Shown piece after piece: positions 43,720-51,230 of a stretch of 64,000 nt of DNA. The number at the start of each line of letters is the position of its first letter. Within the stretch, counting starts at the first letter, position 1. Source of the DNA: an uncultured Oscillospiraceae bacterium (lineage in GTDB: Bacteria > Bacillota > Clostridia > Oscillospirales > Acutalibacteraceae); assembly GCA_900544375.1 (NCBI GenBank), contig UQUZ01000004.1, forward strand, positions 1 to 64,000, written 5' to 3'. The notes beneath the pieces were generated by a model, which worked only from the letters and a program-made list of their open reading frames with translations, was not told where the DNA came from and made no database searches. Position numbers and translations under genes: made by a program.

Positions 43720-44928
43720 TTATAACAATGTATAGCGCCTGCCAGATTCCGGCCGCACCAAACCGTATAGCTCCAGCTCTGTAAAAGCGCGCAGGATATC
43801 CTGCGCCGGAAGGCGCAAACGATCGGCCGCCTCATCCACATACAGCGCGCCCGCGCTGAGAAGCGTCAACAACTGTTTCGCCGGTGCGCTCAGGTGCTCC
43901 GGCATGCTTTTGCTGCCGGCAGCTTGGGCGGAAACAGCCTGTGTTTCCCTTATATTATGCATCCGTGCGCAATTATGCATGTTGTGAAGTGCCTGCCCTT
44001 GTTTTTTTTGCAGTTTTGCAAAGGGCCTATCCGCTCCGGTCAGATGGAGTGTGTCCGGATACAGGTATTGATATTCCTCCAACACATCCATTGCAGTGAG
44101 CACCGGCTTCGCCCCATCCCGGATGAGCCGGTTTGCCCCGGTATAGGCGGAGCTGACGATATCGCCAGGCACGGCGAACACGTCCCGCCCTTGCTCTAGC
44201 GCGCAGCGCGCCGTAATCAGGGAACCGCTCTTTTCACCTGCCTCAATCACGACTGTTCCACAGCTCACACCGGAGAGCAGCCGGTTTCGCACCGGAAAGG
44301 TTGTGCGGCCAGGCGGCGTGCCAGGCGGAAACTCACTGACCACCGCCCCATGTGCGGCAATCGACTCGCGCAGATATTGGTTTTCCATCAAATAACGTGC
44401 ACCGAGCCCGCAGCCGAGAAACGCAACCGTCTCCCCGCCACCCTCCAGCGCGCCCATATGAGCCGCCGAATCAATGCCCAGCGCCCCGCCGCTGACGACA
44501 ACTGCACCCGCTTGGGCAAACGCTTTGCATAAACCCTGCGCGATCTGCCTACCCTGAAAAGAAGCTTCCCGCGCGCCAACCACGGCCAAGGCCACACGCC
44601 CGTCCAAATCCGGCATCCGCCCCCACACATACAAGGCGGCCGGGAAATTCGGAATAGCCCGCAGCCTCTTGGGATAACACGGGTCTTCCGGCGTAAGGGC
44701 CAGCCAGCCGTTGCCCGCGCACTGCTTCAAAATCTCCTCTGCCTGCGTCAGCCTTTGGGAACGCAGCTTTTCCAACTGCCTAGCCGTAAACAGGCCCGCG
44801 AGCTTCCATTCCAGCTCGCCTGCCTCATACAGGCGGCGCGCCGTGCCAAAATAAGCAATGGCCTCCTCCAAACGCGATTGCACACCCAACGCGGATTGCA
44901 GCCAAATCCAATAGCATCGGTCATCCAT
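43720..44928 (-). CDS. dprA: DNA-processing protein DprA
   Basis: About 402 residues; DprA loads RecA on single-stranded DNA taken up in transformation. The Rossmann-like core shows VVSGGALGIDSAAHMGALEG, FLGCGLGARYLMENQYL, VVSEFPPGTPPGRTTFPVRN and the RNRLLSG motif, then AGEKSGSLITARCALEQGRD and FAVPGDI. A C-terminal winged helix (LLTLLSAGALYVDEAADRL) follows a poorly conserved linker rich in His, Met and Asn (residues about 300-330). Start at 44928 chosen from the AAAAGGATGG site. The rRNA methyltransferase gene lies 44 bases upstream. Confidence 0.95.
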   Translation of the reverse strand: MDDRCYWIWLQSALGVQSRLEEAIAYFGTARRLYEAGELEWKLAGLFTARQLEKLRSQRLTQAEEILKQCAGNGWLALTPEDPCYPKRLRAIPNFPAALYVWGRMPDLDGRVALAVVGAREASFQGRQIAQGLCKAFAQAGAVVVSGGALGIDSAAHMGALEGGGETVAFLGCGLGARYLMENQYLRESIAAHGAVVSEFPPGTPPGRTTFPVRNRLLSGVSCGTVVIEAGEKSGSLITARCALEQGRDVFAVPGDIVSSAYTGANRLIRDGAKPVLTAMDVLEEYQYLYPDTLHLTGADRPFAKLQKKQGQALHNMHNCARMHNIRETQAVSAQAAGSKSMPEHLSAPAKQLLTLLSAGALYVDEAADRLRLPAQDILRAFTELELYGLVRPESGRRYTLL

Positions 44929-44972
44929 GCATATGCCATCCTTTTCATTCATTCAGGGGAAGGGCACGGGAA

Positions 44973-45764
44973 TTACCGCTCACGCATCATTTCCCACATG
45001 AGGATTGCGGCCGCAGCGGAAGCGTTTAGCGACTCCGCACGCCCGCGCATTGGGATTGTTACAAGCGCATCGCAAAGCGCCATCGTTTCCCGCGTGACGC
45101 CTGCTCCCTCATTGCCAACGACGCACACTGTCCGTGGTCCGAGGCCCGCCTCTGCAACGGGAAGCGCATCCACGCGCGGCGTGGATGCAAAAAGCCGCAT
45201 ACCCTGCGCCCGGCAGGCATGCAGGGCTGCCTCCATGGAATCCATGCGCAGCACAGGCACCCTCAAAAGGGAGCCCATGGCAGCACGCTGCGCTTTGGGG
45301 CTATAAAGATCGCATCCGCCCGAAACAATCAGGCCGCTTAACCCCAGCGCTTCCGCCGTGCGGGCGACCGCGCCAAGGTTGGATGGATCTTGAATATTCT
45401 CAAGGGCGATATAGCTGCCATTCTTTTCTATTGTATCGTCGCCCGGGCGTTTGTCAAGTACCTCGCAGATGCAAAAAATGCCCTGCGGGGATTGTGTATC
45501 CCCCAAACGGCGGCTAATTTCCTCTGTAATCAAAAAAACGGAAGCGGCTCTTTCCTTCAAAAAGGCCGTCTCCTTCGGGTAGCGTTCCAATGCCTGGCGG
45601 GTTAAAAAAAGCTGACGCAACGGTATGCCTGTTTGCCCCGCATCCATGCATAGCCGGGCTCCCTCCAATACGAAAAGCCCCTCCTCACGCCGCGCGGCGG
45701 CAGAGGAAAGCAGCTGCGCGGCAGCCTTCACACGGGCGTTTGAGCGGCTGGTAATCTCCTCCAT
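44973..45764 (-). CDS. TrmH/SpoU family RNA 2'-O-methyltransferase (RlmB-like)
   Basis: About 263 residues. The N-terminal substrate-binding domain begins ITSRSNARVKAAAQLLSSAA, and the C-terminal SPOUT domain has LENIQDPSNLGAVARTAEAL (motif I), GLGPRTVCVVGNEGAGVTRE (motif II) and MRGRAESLNASAAAAILMWE (motif III, forming the trefoil knot). It methylates a ribose in rRNA or tRNA; 23S rRNA is the usual target for this subgroup beside rplT. The ATG at 45764 follows AAGGAGGA by five bases; the longer frame runs back into the rplT terminator. Confidence 0.92.
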   Translation of the reverse strand: MEEITSRSNARVKAAAQLLSSAAARREEGLFVLEGARLCMDAGQTGIPLRQLFLTRQALERYPKETAFLKERAASVFLITEEISRRLGDTQSPQGIFCICEVLDKRPGDDTIEKNGSYIALENIQDPSNLGAVARTAEALGLSGLIVSGGCDLYSPKAQRAAMGSLLRVPVLRMDSMEAALHACRAQGMRLFASTPRVDALPVAEAGLGPRTVCVVGNEGAGVTRETMALCDALVTIPMRGRAESLNASAAAAILMWEMMRER

Positions 45765-45800
45765 AGGATTCCTCCTTGATCTAAGCGCTGGAAAATGCAA

Positions 45801-45830
45801 AGAAAAACACGCCCGAGTCACCCCGGGCGC
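45801..45830 (-). terminator. Intrinsic terminator after rplT
   Basis: Arms CGCCCG and CGGGCG with an eight-base loop; the minus strand then reads TGTTTTTCTTT. It separates the infC-rpmI-rplT operon from the methyltransferase gene, 15 bases past the rplT stop. Confidence 0.8.
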
Positions 45831-45844
45831 GGCTTCACAATTCA

Positions 45845-46201
45845 TTATTTCAACGCTGCTTTTGCCTGCTCGGCCAGGGAGGTAAAGGCAGCCGGGTCCG
45901 CAATGGCGATCTCAGAAAGCATCTTGCGGTTGAGCGTTACATTCGCCTTCTTCAGGCCATTCATGAAGGTGGAATAGTTCATCCCATTTTGCTTGCAGGC
46001 GGCAGAAATGCGGGTGATCCACAGGCGGCGGAAATCACGCTTTTTTTGCTTGCGGCCAATATAGGCATACTGGCCGGATTTCATAACAGCCTGCTTCGCA
46101 GTTTTGAACAGTTTGCTCTTGGAGCCGTAATATCCCTTTGCGAGCTTAAGTGTTTTATTCCTTCTCTTGCGCGTCATCATCGCGCCTTTGATACGAGCCA
46201 T
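45845..46201 (-). CDS. rplT: 50S ribosomal protein L20
   Basis: A 118-residue basic protein of the large ribosomal subunit, needed for early 23S assembly. The sequence is highly conserved: [60 protein letters not shown] and [16 protein letters not shown]. Length is normal. L20 represses its own operon by binding leader RNA in Bacillota and proteobacteria. It follows rpmI by 44 bases. Confidence 0.98.
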   Translation of the reverse strand: MARIKGAMMTRKRRNKTLKLAKGYYGSKSKLFKTAKQAVMKSGQYAYIGRKQKKRDFRRLWITRISAACKQNGMNYSTFMNGLKKANVTLNRKMLSEIAIADPAAFTSLAEQAKAALK

Positions 46202-46245
46202 GGTAGGTTACCTCCGTTAATGTAAATGTTTCTTGCGTGTCTCTC

Positions 46246-46443
46246 TTATTTATACGGAACCAGGCGCTTAATCTGCTTCTGGTTCGTGGTGTCCGCCACG
46301 CTCGTTTTGCGCAGGTTTCTCTTGCGCTTTGTGTTCTTCTTGGTCAGGATGTGAGATTTGTTGGCATGGGCACGGATCGGTTTGCCGTTTTTCGACATTT
46401 TAAAGCGCTTTTTTGCACCGCTATGGGTTTTAATTTTCGGCAT
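46246..46443 (-). CDS. rpmI: 50S ribosomal protein L35
   Basis: A 65-residue basic ribosomal protein, normal length. The start [20 protein letters not shown] and the [20 protein letters not shown] segment are the family pattern. It lies between infC (17 bases upstream) and rplT, the universal order. Confidence 0.98.
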   Translation of the reverse strand: MPKIKTHSGAKKRFKMSKNGKPIRAHANKSHILTKKNTKRKRNLRKTSVADTTNQKQIKRLVPYK

Positions 46444-46460
46444 GATAAATATCCTCCTTA

Positions 46461-46979
46461 TTACTTCACTGGTTTTGCTGCCAAGAACATAATCATGGAA
46501 CGGCCCTCAAGCTTGGCGGGTTTTTCTACGCTGCTCTCCTCTTGAAGCTCTTGTGCAAAGCGCTTCATAATCTCCAAGCCGTTTTGAGGGTGCGCCATCT
46601 CGCGGCCACGGAACCGGATGGAAACCTTGACTTTGTTCCCTTCCTTCAGGAACCGTCTGGCATGGCCGGCTTTGGTTTCAAAGTCGTGCTTGTCAATGTT
46701 CAATGACAGGCGGATTTCCTTGATCTCCACGATATGCTGATTTTTTCTTGCTTCCTTCTCCCGCTTGGCCTGCTCAAAGCGGTACTTCCCGTAGTCCATA
46801 ATCTTACATACGGGCGGCGTGGCCTGGGGAGCAATTTTGACAAGGTCAAGGTCCTTCTCCTCGGCGATACGTAGCGCTTCCCGCGCAGACATGATGCCAA
46901 GCTGCTCGCCTGCATCCGTGATCACCCGGATCTCCCGGTCACGGATTTGTTCATTGATCTGCATGTCTTTGTTGCTAAT
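46461..46979 (-). CDS. infC: Translation initiation factor IF-3, probable ATT start
   Basis: About 172 residues; IF-3 keeps ribosomal subunits apart and checks the start codon. N-domain: [20 protein letters not shown] and [20 protein letters not shown] then [21 protein letters not shown]-domain: [20 protein letters not shown] and [16 protein letters not shown]. No ATG or GTG stands at the family start. GGAGGTG lies seven bases before an ATT codon at 46977-46979, giving [11 protein letters not shown], just as infC uses ATT or ATA in many bacteria for self-control. A TTG six bases earlier is too close to the site; the ATG at 46964 would be 15 bases later. Confidence 0.95.
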   Translation of the reverse strand: MSNKDMQINEQIRDREIRVITDAGEQLGIMSAREALRIAEEKDLDLVKIAPQATPPVCKIMDYGKYRFEQAKREKEARKNQHIVEIKEIRLSLNIDKHDFETKAGHARRFLKEGNKVKVSIRFRGREMAHPQNGLEIMKRFAQELQEESSVEKPAKLEGRSMIMFLAAKPVK

Positions 46980-46984
46980 GTTCA

Positions 46985-47167
46985 AGCACCTCCAAAACCT
47001 GTTGGGCACCGCCGGGTTACCGGCAGGGCCAAAATTAAAAAGCGCGGACAATCCTTCGTCCACGCTCAACACACAAAAATAGGGGCTACTTTGCCCTGTA
47101 TTCCGGTATTGACCTGACGCGGGCACTCCCGGCAGGTGAGAACAAAAGGCATCCTTCTTTCTTGTAC
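46985..47167 (-). promoter_or_regulatory. L20-type leader of infC-rpmI-rplT with attenuator
   Basis: A leader of about 185 bases between the promoter and infC. It contains a hairpin with arms AGCGTGGAC and GTCCGCGCT (47041-47066) directly followed on the minus strand by TTTTTAATTTT, a full intrinsic terminator inside the leader. In Bacillota the L20 protein binds such leaders and causes early termination when in excess; the exact L20 binding fold is not worked out here. Confidence 0.75.
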
Positions 47168-47173
47168 CCGAGT

Positions 47174-47202
47174 ATTATAGCAGATGGGGAACCGCCCGTC
47201 AA
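47174..47202 (-). promoter_or_regulatory. Promoter of the infC operon
   Basis: TTGACG, 17 bases, TATAAT on the minus strand, about 195 bases before the infC start. Nearly perfect sigma-A consensus. Confidence 0.88.
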
Positions 47203-47419
47203 GCCTCTTGCCTGATTTTTTCTATTATCTATGAGGAACCCCCTTTTCTTGCACGAAACGGCCCCGCACACGCAATACATGAACGGGGCCGCCTCTATTC
47301 AGTTGTTATGGAAAAAGCTTGACGGTTATACTATAGCCCATCCGGCATGATCTGTCAACTGTTTTGAACAGAAATTCTGTCAATCGCGCTGATAAAATCT
47401 GCATTTTCACAAAAAGCGA

Positions 47420-47448
47420 TTGTAAATAATGCCTGCGCCTGATAGAAT
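47420..47448 (+). promoter_or_regulatory. Promoter of the alpha/beta hydrolase gene
   Basis: TTGTAA, 17 bases, TAGAAT on the plus strand, 35 bases before the hydrolase start codon. Confidence 0.55.
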
Positions 47449-47482
47449 GATAGCATACTTCAATAGAGAGAGGTTCACTTTT

Positions 47483-48472
47483 ATGGAGATTATTTGGAAT
47501 TCCTTGCTCATCGCCGCCGTATGCCTTGTGCTTTTCCTTCTGGCCACAGCAGTCGGCGCCGTTTTTTTCAAAATGGTTCTGGTACGGGAGAAACATCCCG
47601 GCGACCCGATGAACAAAAGTCATGTCACGCCGGAGGAGTTGGAGCGCTGGCGCAAAGCTGTCCGCGAGGGAAACGACTGGGTGGCCTCGCATAAAACACA
47701 GGAGGTTGCGATTACCTCTCACGACGGTCTCAATTTGCGCGGCCTGCTGGTGCCCGCTGAGGGCGGCATGGAGCATAGCCGCAAATTCCTCCTCGCCATC
47801 CACGGCTACCGCAGCGGCCCAATGCGTGAATATTATTACATGCTGCCCTTTTACCACTCGCTCGGCTATCATGTGCTGATGCCGGATGACCGCGCGCACG
47901 GAAAGAGCGAGGGCAGCTATATCGGCTTTGGCTGGCTCGACCGCCTTGATTGCATCGCATGGGTCCATTACATCGTCGACACTTACGGCCAGGACTGTGA
48001 AATTGTCATGCAGGGGATCTCCATGGGCGCGGCAACTGTGATGAACGCCTCCGGGGAGGCGCTTCCTCCCCAGGTGAAGGGGATCATTGAGGACTGCGGC
48101 TTTTCTACTGCAAAGGATGTATTCGCCCACGAGGCAAAGCTGCGCTACAAGCTGCCCGCCTGGCCGCTGATTCCGGCGGCCAGCATGGTATGCGGGCTGA
48201 TTGCAGGCTACCGCTTTGCTCAGGATGAGCCCGTCAGGCAGATTCAAAAAGCGAAGGTGCCCTTCCTTTTTATTCATGGCAGCCGAGATGATTTTGTGCC
48301 AACTCCGATGGTGCATGAAGTTTATGATGCGTGCCCAACACATAAGACGAAGCTCCTTGTGGAAGGCGCCGCGCACGCGATGGCATATCTGGAGGACCGG
48401 GAGGGCTATGAAAAGGCGGTAAGGGCTTTTCTGGAACGCGTGACTACGCCAACGGAGTTGCCGGTTGAATAG
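47483..48472 (+). CDS. Membrane-anchored alpha/beta hydrolase
   Basis: About 329 residues. An N-terminal membrane helix (WNSLLIAAVCLVLFLLATAV, residues 4-23) is followed by an alpha/beta hydrolase domain: oxyanion-loop AIHGYRSGPMREYYYML, DDRAHGKSEG, the nucleophile elbow GISMGAAT with the catalytic serine, an aspartate in FIHGSRDDFVPTPM and the histidine in VEGAAHAMAY. Such proteins are esterases or peptidases of unknown substrate, related to the YqkD/FrsA-like group. Start at 47483 with AGAGAGG upstream. It stands alone, divergent from the infC operon. Confidence 0.9.
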   Translation: MEIIWNSLLIAAVCLVLFLLATAVGAVFFKMVLVREKHPGDPMNKSHVTPEELERWRKAVREGNDWVASHKTQEVAITSHDGLNLRGLLVPAEGGMEHSRKFLLAIHGYRSGPMREYYYMLPFYHSLGYHVLMPDDRAHGKSEGSYIGFGWLDRLDCIAWVHYIVDTYGQDCEIVMQGISMGAATVMNASGEALPPQVKGIIEDCGFSTAKDVFAHEAKLRYKLPAWPLIPAASMVCGLIAGYRFAQDEPVRQIQKAKVPFLFIHGSRDDFVPTPMVHEVYDACPTHKTKLLVEGAAHAMAYLEDREGYEKAVRAFLERVTTPTELPVE

Positions 48473-48504
48473 TGTAATATAAAAAACGGTTCTATGAATC
48501 GTTT

Positions 48505-48546
48505 CAGCGTGGCAGAAGCGAAACAACGCCTCTACCACGCTTTCTT
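48505..48546 (+). terminator. Intrinsic terminator after the hydrolase
   Basis: Arms AGCGTGGCAGAAGCG and CGCCTCTACCACGCT with two mismatches, then TTCTTTC on the plus strand, about 35 bases after the hydrolase stop. Confidence 0.75.
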
Positions 48547-48565
48547 TCTTCCACTTCTTCCGCTT

Positions 48566-49465
48566 TTAAAAGAACTTCAGCTGCGTACCCTCGTATCCCA
48601 ACCGGCTCGCCCGCACGATATCCTGCATCTGATATAAAATGCCCGCCTCCTCACACGCTTTGGAAAACAGTCCCCACAGCTCCTTCGCCCGGCGGCTCAC
48701 ACAACGGTAATCACGACGGTACTGCCGCTCATACTGCGCCCGCAGCCCTTCACCCGGAAAAAGCGCATCGAGCTTTGCGAGATACCATTCCCGCTGGTTC
48801 TGCCGCAAGGTCATGCCAAAGGCTGGGTAGATAAATTTCGCACCGCATTGTGCCGCGCGTGCGATGATCCCCAGCACATTTTCCGGCGTATCCTCCAGAA
48901 ACGGCAGTACGGGCATCAGCAGAATTCCCGCGAACAGGCCCGACTCTATCAATTGCGCAAGCGCATGAAACCGCTCGGAGGAGAGCGGCGCGCCCGGCTC
49001 AATTCTTCGGCTAATCGCATCGTCGCAGGTGGTAATAGTCAGCTTGCAGACCACGGGCATCTCCGCCCGGATTTCCTGCAAGATATCAATATCACGAGTA
49101 ATAAGCGTGCCTTTTGTGGCGATTGCCGCACCAAAGCCGAAGGCTGCCAGCAGCTCTAAGGCATGGCGCGTGGCCTCCAGCTCGCGCTCATAGGGGTTAT
49201 AGGGGTCGCTCATCGAACCCGTGCCCACAACGCCGGGCTTCACCTTGCGCCGCAGGTCGTCGCGCACAATTTGAAGCGCGTTCTCCTTGATGCGCACCTG
49301 GTCAAAATGATCAATCCGGTAGCAATCCGACCGGCTGTCGCAATAGATGCAGCCATGGCAACAGCCGCGGTAAAGATTCATATTGTAATCCGTGCCGAAC
49401 CATTCGCTGCTTTTTGTGCGTGTGACAATGGTTTTGGCGGGCACCGTTTCAATGGGCGGAAGCAT
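48566..49465 (-). CDS. Radical SAM protein of the SPL/Rv2578c-like group
   Basis: A 299-residue protein. The cluster motif is CCHGCIYCDSRSDCYRID near residue 35, preceded by the WFGTDYNMNLYRGC segment that marks spore-photoproduct-lyase-like radical SAM proteins. Further family marks are GTGSMSDPYNPYERELEATR, IATKGTLITRDIDIL and GILLMPVLPFLEDT. True spore photoproduct lyase is longer and has another C-terminus, so this is more likely one of the widespread uncharacterised relatives. It stands alone between a convergent hydrolase and a zinc-ribbon gene. Confidence 0.88.
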   Translation of the reverse strand: MLPPIETVPAKTIVTRTKSSEWFGTDYNMNLYRGCCHGCIYCDSRSDCYRIDHFDQVRIKENALQIVRDDLRRKVKPGVVGTGSMSDPYNPYERELEATRHALELLAAFGFGAAIATKGTLITRDIDILQEIRAEMPVVCKLTITTCDDAISRRIEPGAPLSSERFHALAQLIESGLFAGILLMPVLPFLEDTPENVLGIIARAAQCGAKFIYPAFGMTLRQNQREWYLAKLDALFPGEGLRAQYERQYRRDYRCVSRRAKELWGLFSKACEEAGILYQMQDIVRASRLGYEGTQLKFF

Positions 49466-49557
49466 CTGATCGCCTGCCTTTGCTGAAATTGGGGATCGTG
49501 GCCAGGGTTATCCGCCCGCAAAGCATTGTAAAACAGCCAAAGAAGTTTGCAACTGCC

Positions 49558-49836
49558 TCAGCCCTGCGCCGCGTTCCCTTTCCACCGTTTGAGCGTGGGG
49601 AACCAGGCGAGCATCTGCCTGCGCGCCTGCTCCGGATCCAAATACATGCCCATATCCTGCCCGATCTTTACACAGCAATCAATCATTTCCTCCATCGTGC
49701 AATCCTGCTTGAACGCGCCTTTGTCATAACAGTAGCAGCAGTAGTCGTTATTCCGGCTCCCATCCGCATTGGTTGCAAAGTGCGCCTCCTGCGTCATCGG
49801 CATCCCGCAGCTCTGGCAAAATATTTTTTCATCCAT
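49558..49836 (-). CDS. Small zinc-ribbon protein
   Basis: A 92-residue protein with paired cysteines: FCQSCGMPM at residues 4-12 and DYCCYCYDKG near residue 32, then DCTMEEMIDCCVKIGQDMGM and a helical C-terminus with WFPTLKRW. This is the putative zinc-ribbon family of about 90 residues found in Bacillota. The ATG at 49836 has GGAAAGGATGG before it. It is 62 bases after the WYL regulator and may be co-transcribed; small zinc-ribbon genes beside YafY-type regulators are frequent. Function unknown. Confidence 0.85.
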   Translation of the reverse strand: MDEKIFCQSCGMPMTQEAHFATNADGSRNNDYCCYCYDKGAFKQDCTMEEMIDCCVKIGQDMGMYLDPEQARRQMLAWFPTLKRWKGNAAQG

Positions 49837-49898
49837 GTTGACCATCCTTTCCAATTGCGATGGATTCAGGATAACAAAAATAAGCTGACATCTGCGTG

Positions 49899-50837
49899 TC
49901 ATATATGGCCAGGCTCATAAAGCGAAACAATCTCCCGCACGCGGCGGAGCAATTTTTCACGCACCTGAGGCGGGCTGAGGACACGGACGTTCGCACCATA
50001 TTGTAACAGCATGCTGTAGAGCCACTCCGCATCCGGCGCATAGGTCCGCACGGTGAAGCTACCGTCCTCCTCCTTGATAATCGCGCTATGGGGGAATAGA
50101 TCATAAACCTGATAGGCCATCTGCGGCGCAAACCGCAGCACGATCTGGAGCGGAGGCTGATCGCCTCCGTTATCTGTTTTCGCCCCCGCCTCCTCTCCCT
50201 CAGTGGAAAGCCTAGCCGGGTCAAAGCCCTCATGCAAAAGCTCCACTTCGTCCATCCGGCAGATTTTAAAGGTGCGCATGGCGCCGCGTTTTTCGCACCA
50301 GGCACGCAAGTACCATCCTCCACCCCGAAACAGCAGCTTCAGCGGCGCAGCGGTGCGCTCGCTTCTTTCGCCTGCGGCGCTGTAATAAATGAAATGCAGC
50401 TTTTGACGGCTCAGAATGGCATCCTTAAGGAGGTTAAATTTCCGCTTTTCCCCCTCATCGCTGCCCCAATCCCAACCCCAATGAGAAAAATCCACTTCGA
50501 TCCAATCTGCCCCCTGGCGGCGAAACAGAGTATTGACCCGCTCGAGCACCTCTTCCCCGCCCGCATGTGTGGCAGCAACGCTTTGCAGCGCAAATAAGAT
50601 TTCATCCTGTTCCCGCTCGGACAGCAGGGACTTATCCAATACGAAATCGGGCAGTAGGCTTACGCCGCCGCCCCGCCCGCGGCTACAATAAACTGGGATC
50701 CCTGCACCGGAAAGCAGGTCGATATCCCGGTAAATCGTGCGCACGGAAACCTCAAAACGCTCCGCGAGCGCGGCCGCTGTAACACTCCCCTTCTCCAGCA
50801 GCAGGTAGATGATTTCGAATAGACGATTGATCTGCAC
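49899..50837 (-). CDS. WYL-domain transcriptional regulator (YafY type)
   Basis: A 312-residue regulator. The N-terminal HTH_11 winged helix is MQINRLFEIIYLLLEKGSVT and LAERFEVSVRTIYRDIDLLS; the WYL domain starts near residue 140 (KLHFIYYSAAGERSERTAAP, then FRGGGWYLRAWCEKRGAMRT, with the conserved Trp-Tyr-Leu) and a C-terminal extension ends RVREIVSLYE. WYL domains bind small ligands or nucleic acid. Start is GTG with GGGGGGAG upstream. It likely controls itself and the zinc-ribbon gene behind it. Confidence 0.93.
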   Translation of the reverse strand: MQINRLFEIIYLLLEKGSVTAAALAERFEVSVRTIYRDIDLLSGAGIPVYCSRGRGGGVSLLPDFVLDKSLLSEREQDEILFALQSVAATHAGGEEVLERVNTLFRRQGADWIEVDFSHWGWDWGSDEGEKRKFNLLKDAILSRQKLHFIYYSAAGERSERTAAPLKLLFRGGGWYLRAWCEKRGAMRTFKICRMDEVELLHEGFDPARLSTEGEEAGAKTDNGGDQPPLQIVLRFAPQMAYQVYDLFPHSAIIKEEDGSFTVRTYAPDAEWLYSMLLQYGANVRVLSPPQVREKLLRRVREIVSLYEPGHI

Positions 50838-50863
50838 GGCGCTCCCCCCTTTGATTGGTTATG

Positions 50864-50892
50864 AGTATAGCACAAATGTTCGCACACCACAA
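50864..50892 (-). promoter_or_regulatory. Promoter of the WYL regulator
   Basis: TTGTGG, 17 bases, TATACT on the minus strand, 27 bases before the start codon. The rest of the gap to 51187 shows no gene. Confidence 0.55.
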
Positions 50893-51187
50893 GCTGTTCG
50901 GTGATTTCTCATTTTATATGGATTTCCTGGGTCGAATTTACATATAGCAATTCGACTTACCCGTGTAGAAAGTCATATTCATTTTGAAACACCACGTTAG
51001 AATCTGGAATGTTATGCATCATCAATCTCCTATTCTGTTTTGAAAATCACCTCTATTTAAATTTGGGCCGCGTAGCGATCTCCCTTCTCTCTCGCATTTC
51101 TTTCCTCAAAATAACGCATCCTTTCCCACTGTTCGGGAGGGTTTGTCTCTTAATACAATGCCGTTTCCATTGGTCATTCACACATAC

Positions 51188-51226
51188 TGAACGGCGCAAT
51201 CCTCCCCATTGGGAGAGGGGGATTTC
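51188..51226 (+). terminator. Hairpin with plus-strand T tract, no gene in front
   Basis: Arms near AATCCTCCCC and GGGAGAGGGGGATT, then TCTTTTTT on the plus strand. No plus-strand gene precedes it; lacZ on the minus strand ends five bases away. A look-alike occurs at 59078-59123. Confidence 0.4.
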
Positions 51227-51230
51227 TTTT

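Noticed and set aside
47259..47291. GC-rich hairpin between the infC promoter and the hydrolase gene
   Set aside because: Arms CGGCCCCG and CGGGGCCG pair, but there is no gene ahead of it in either direction and no T tract, so no role can be supported.
47306..48538. 410-codon open frame on the minus strand opposite the alpha/beta hydrolase
   Set aside because: It is antisense to a gene with clear catalytic motifs, has no family features and arises from the codon bias of the real gene.
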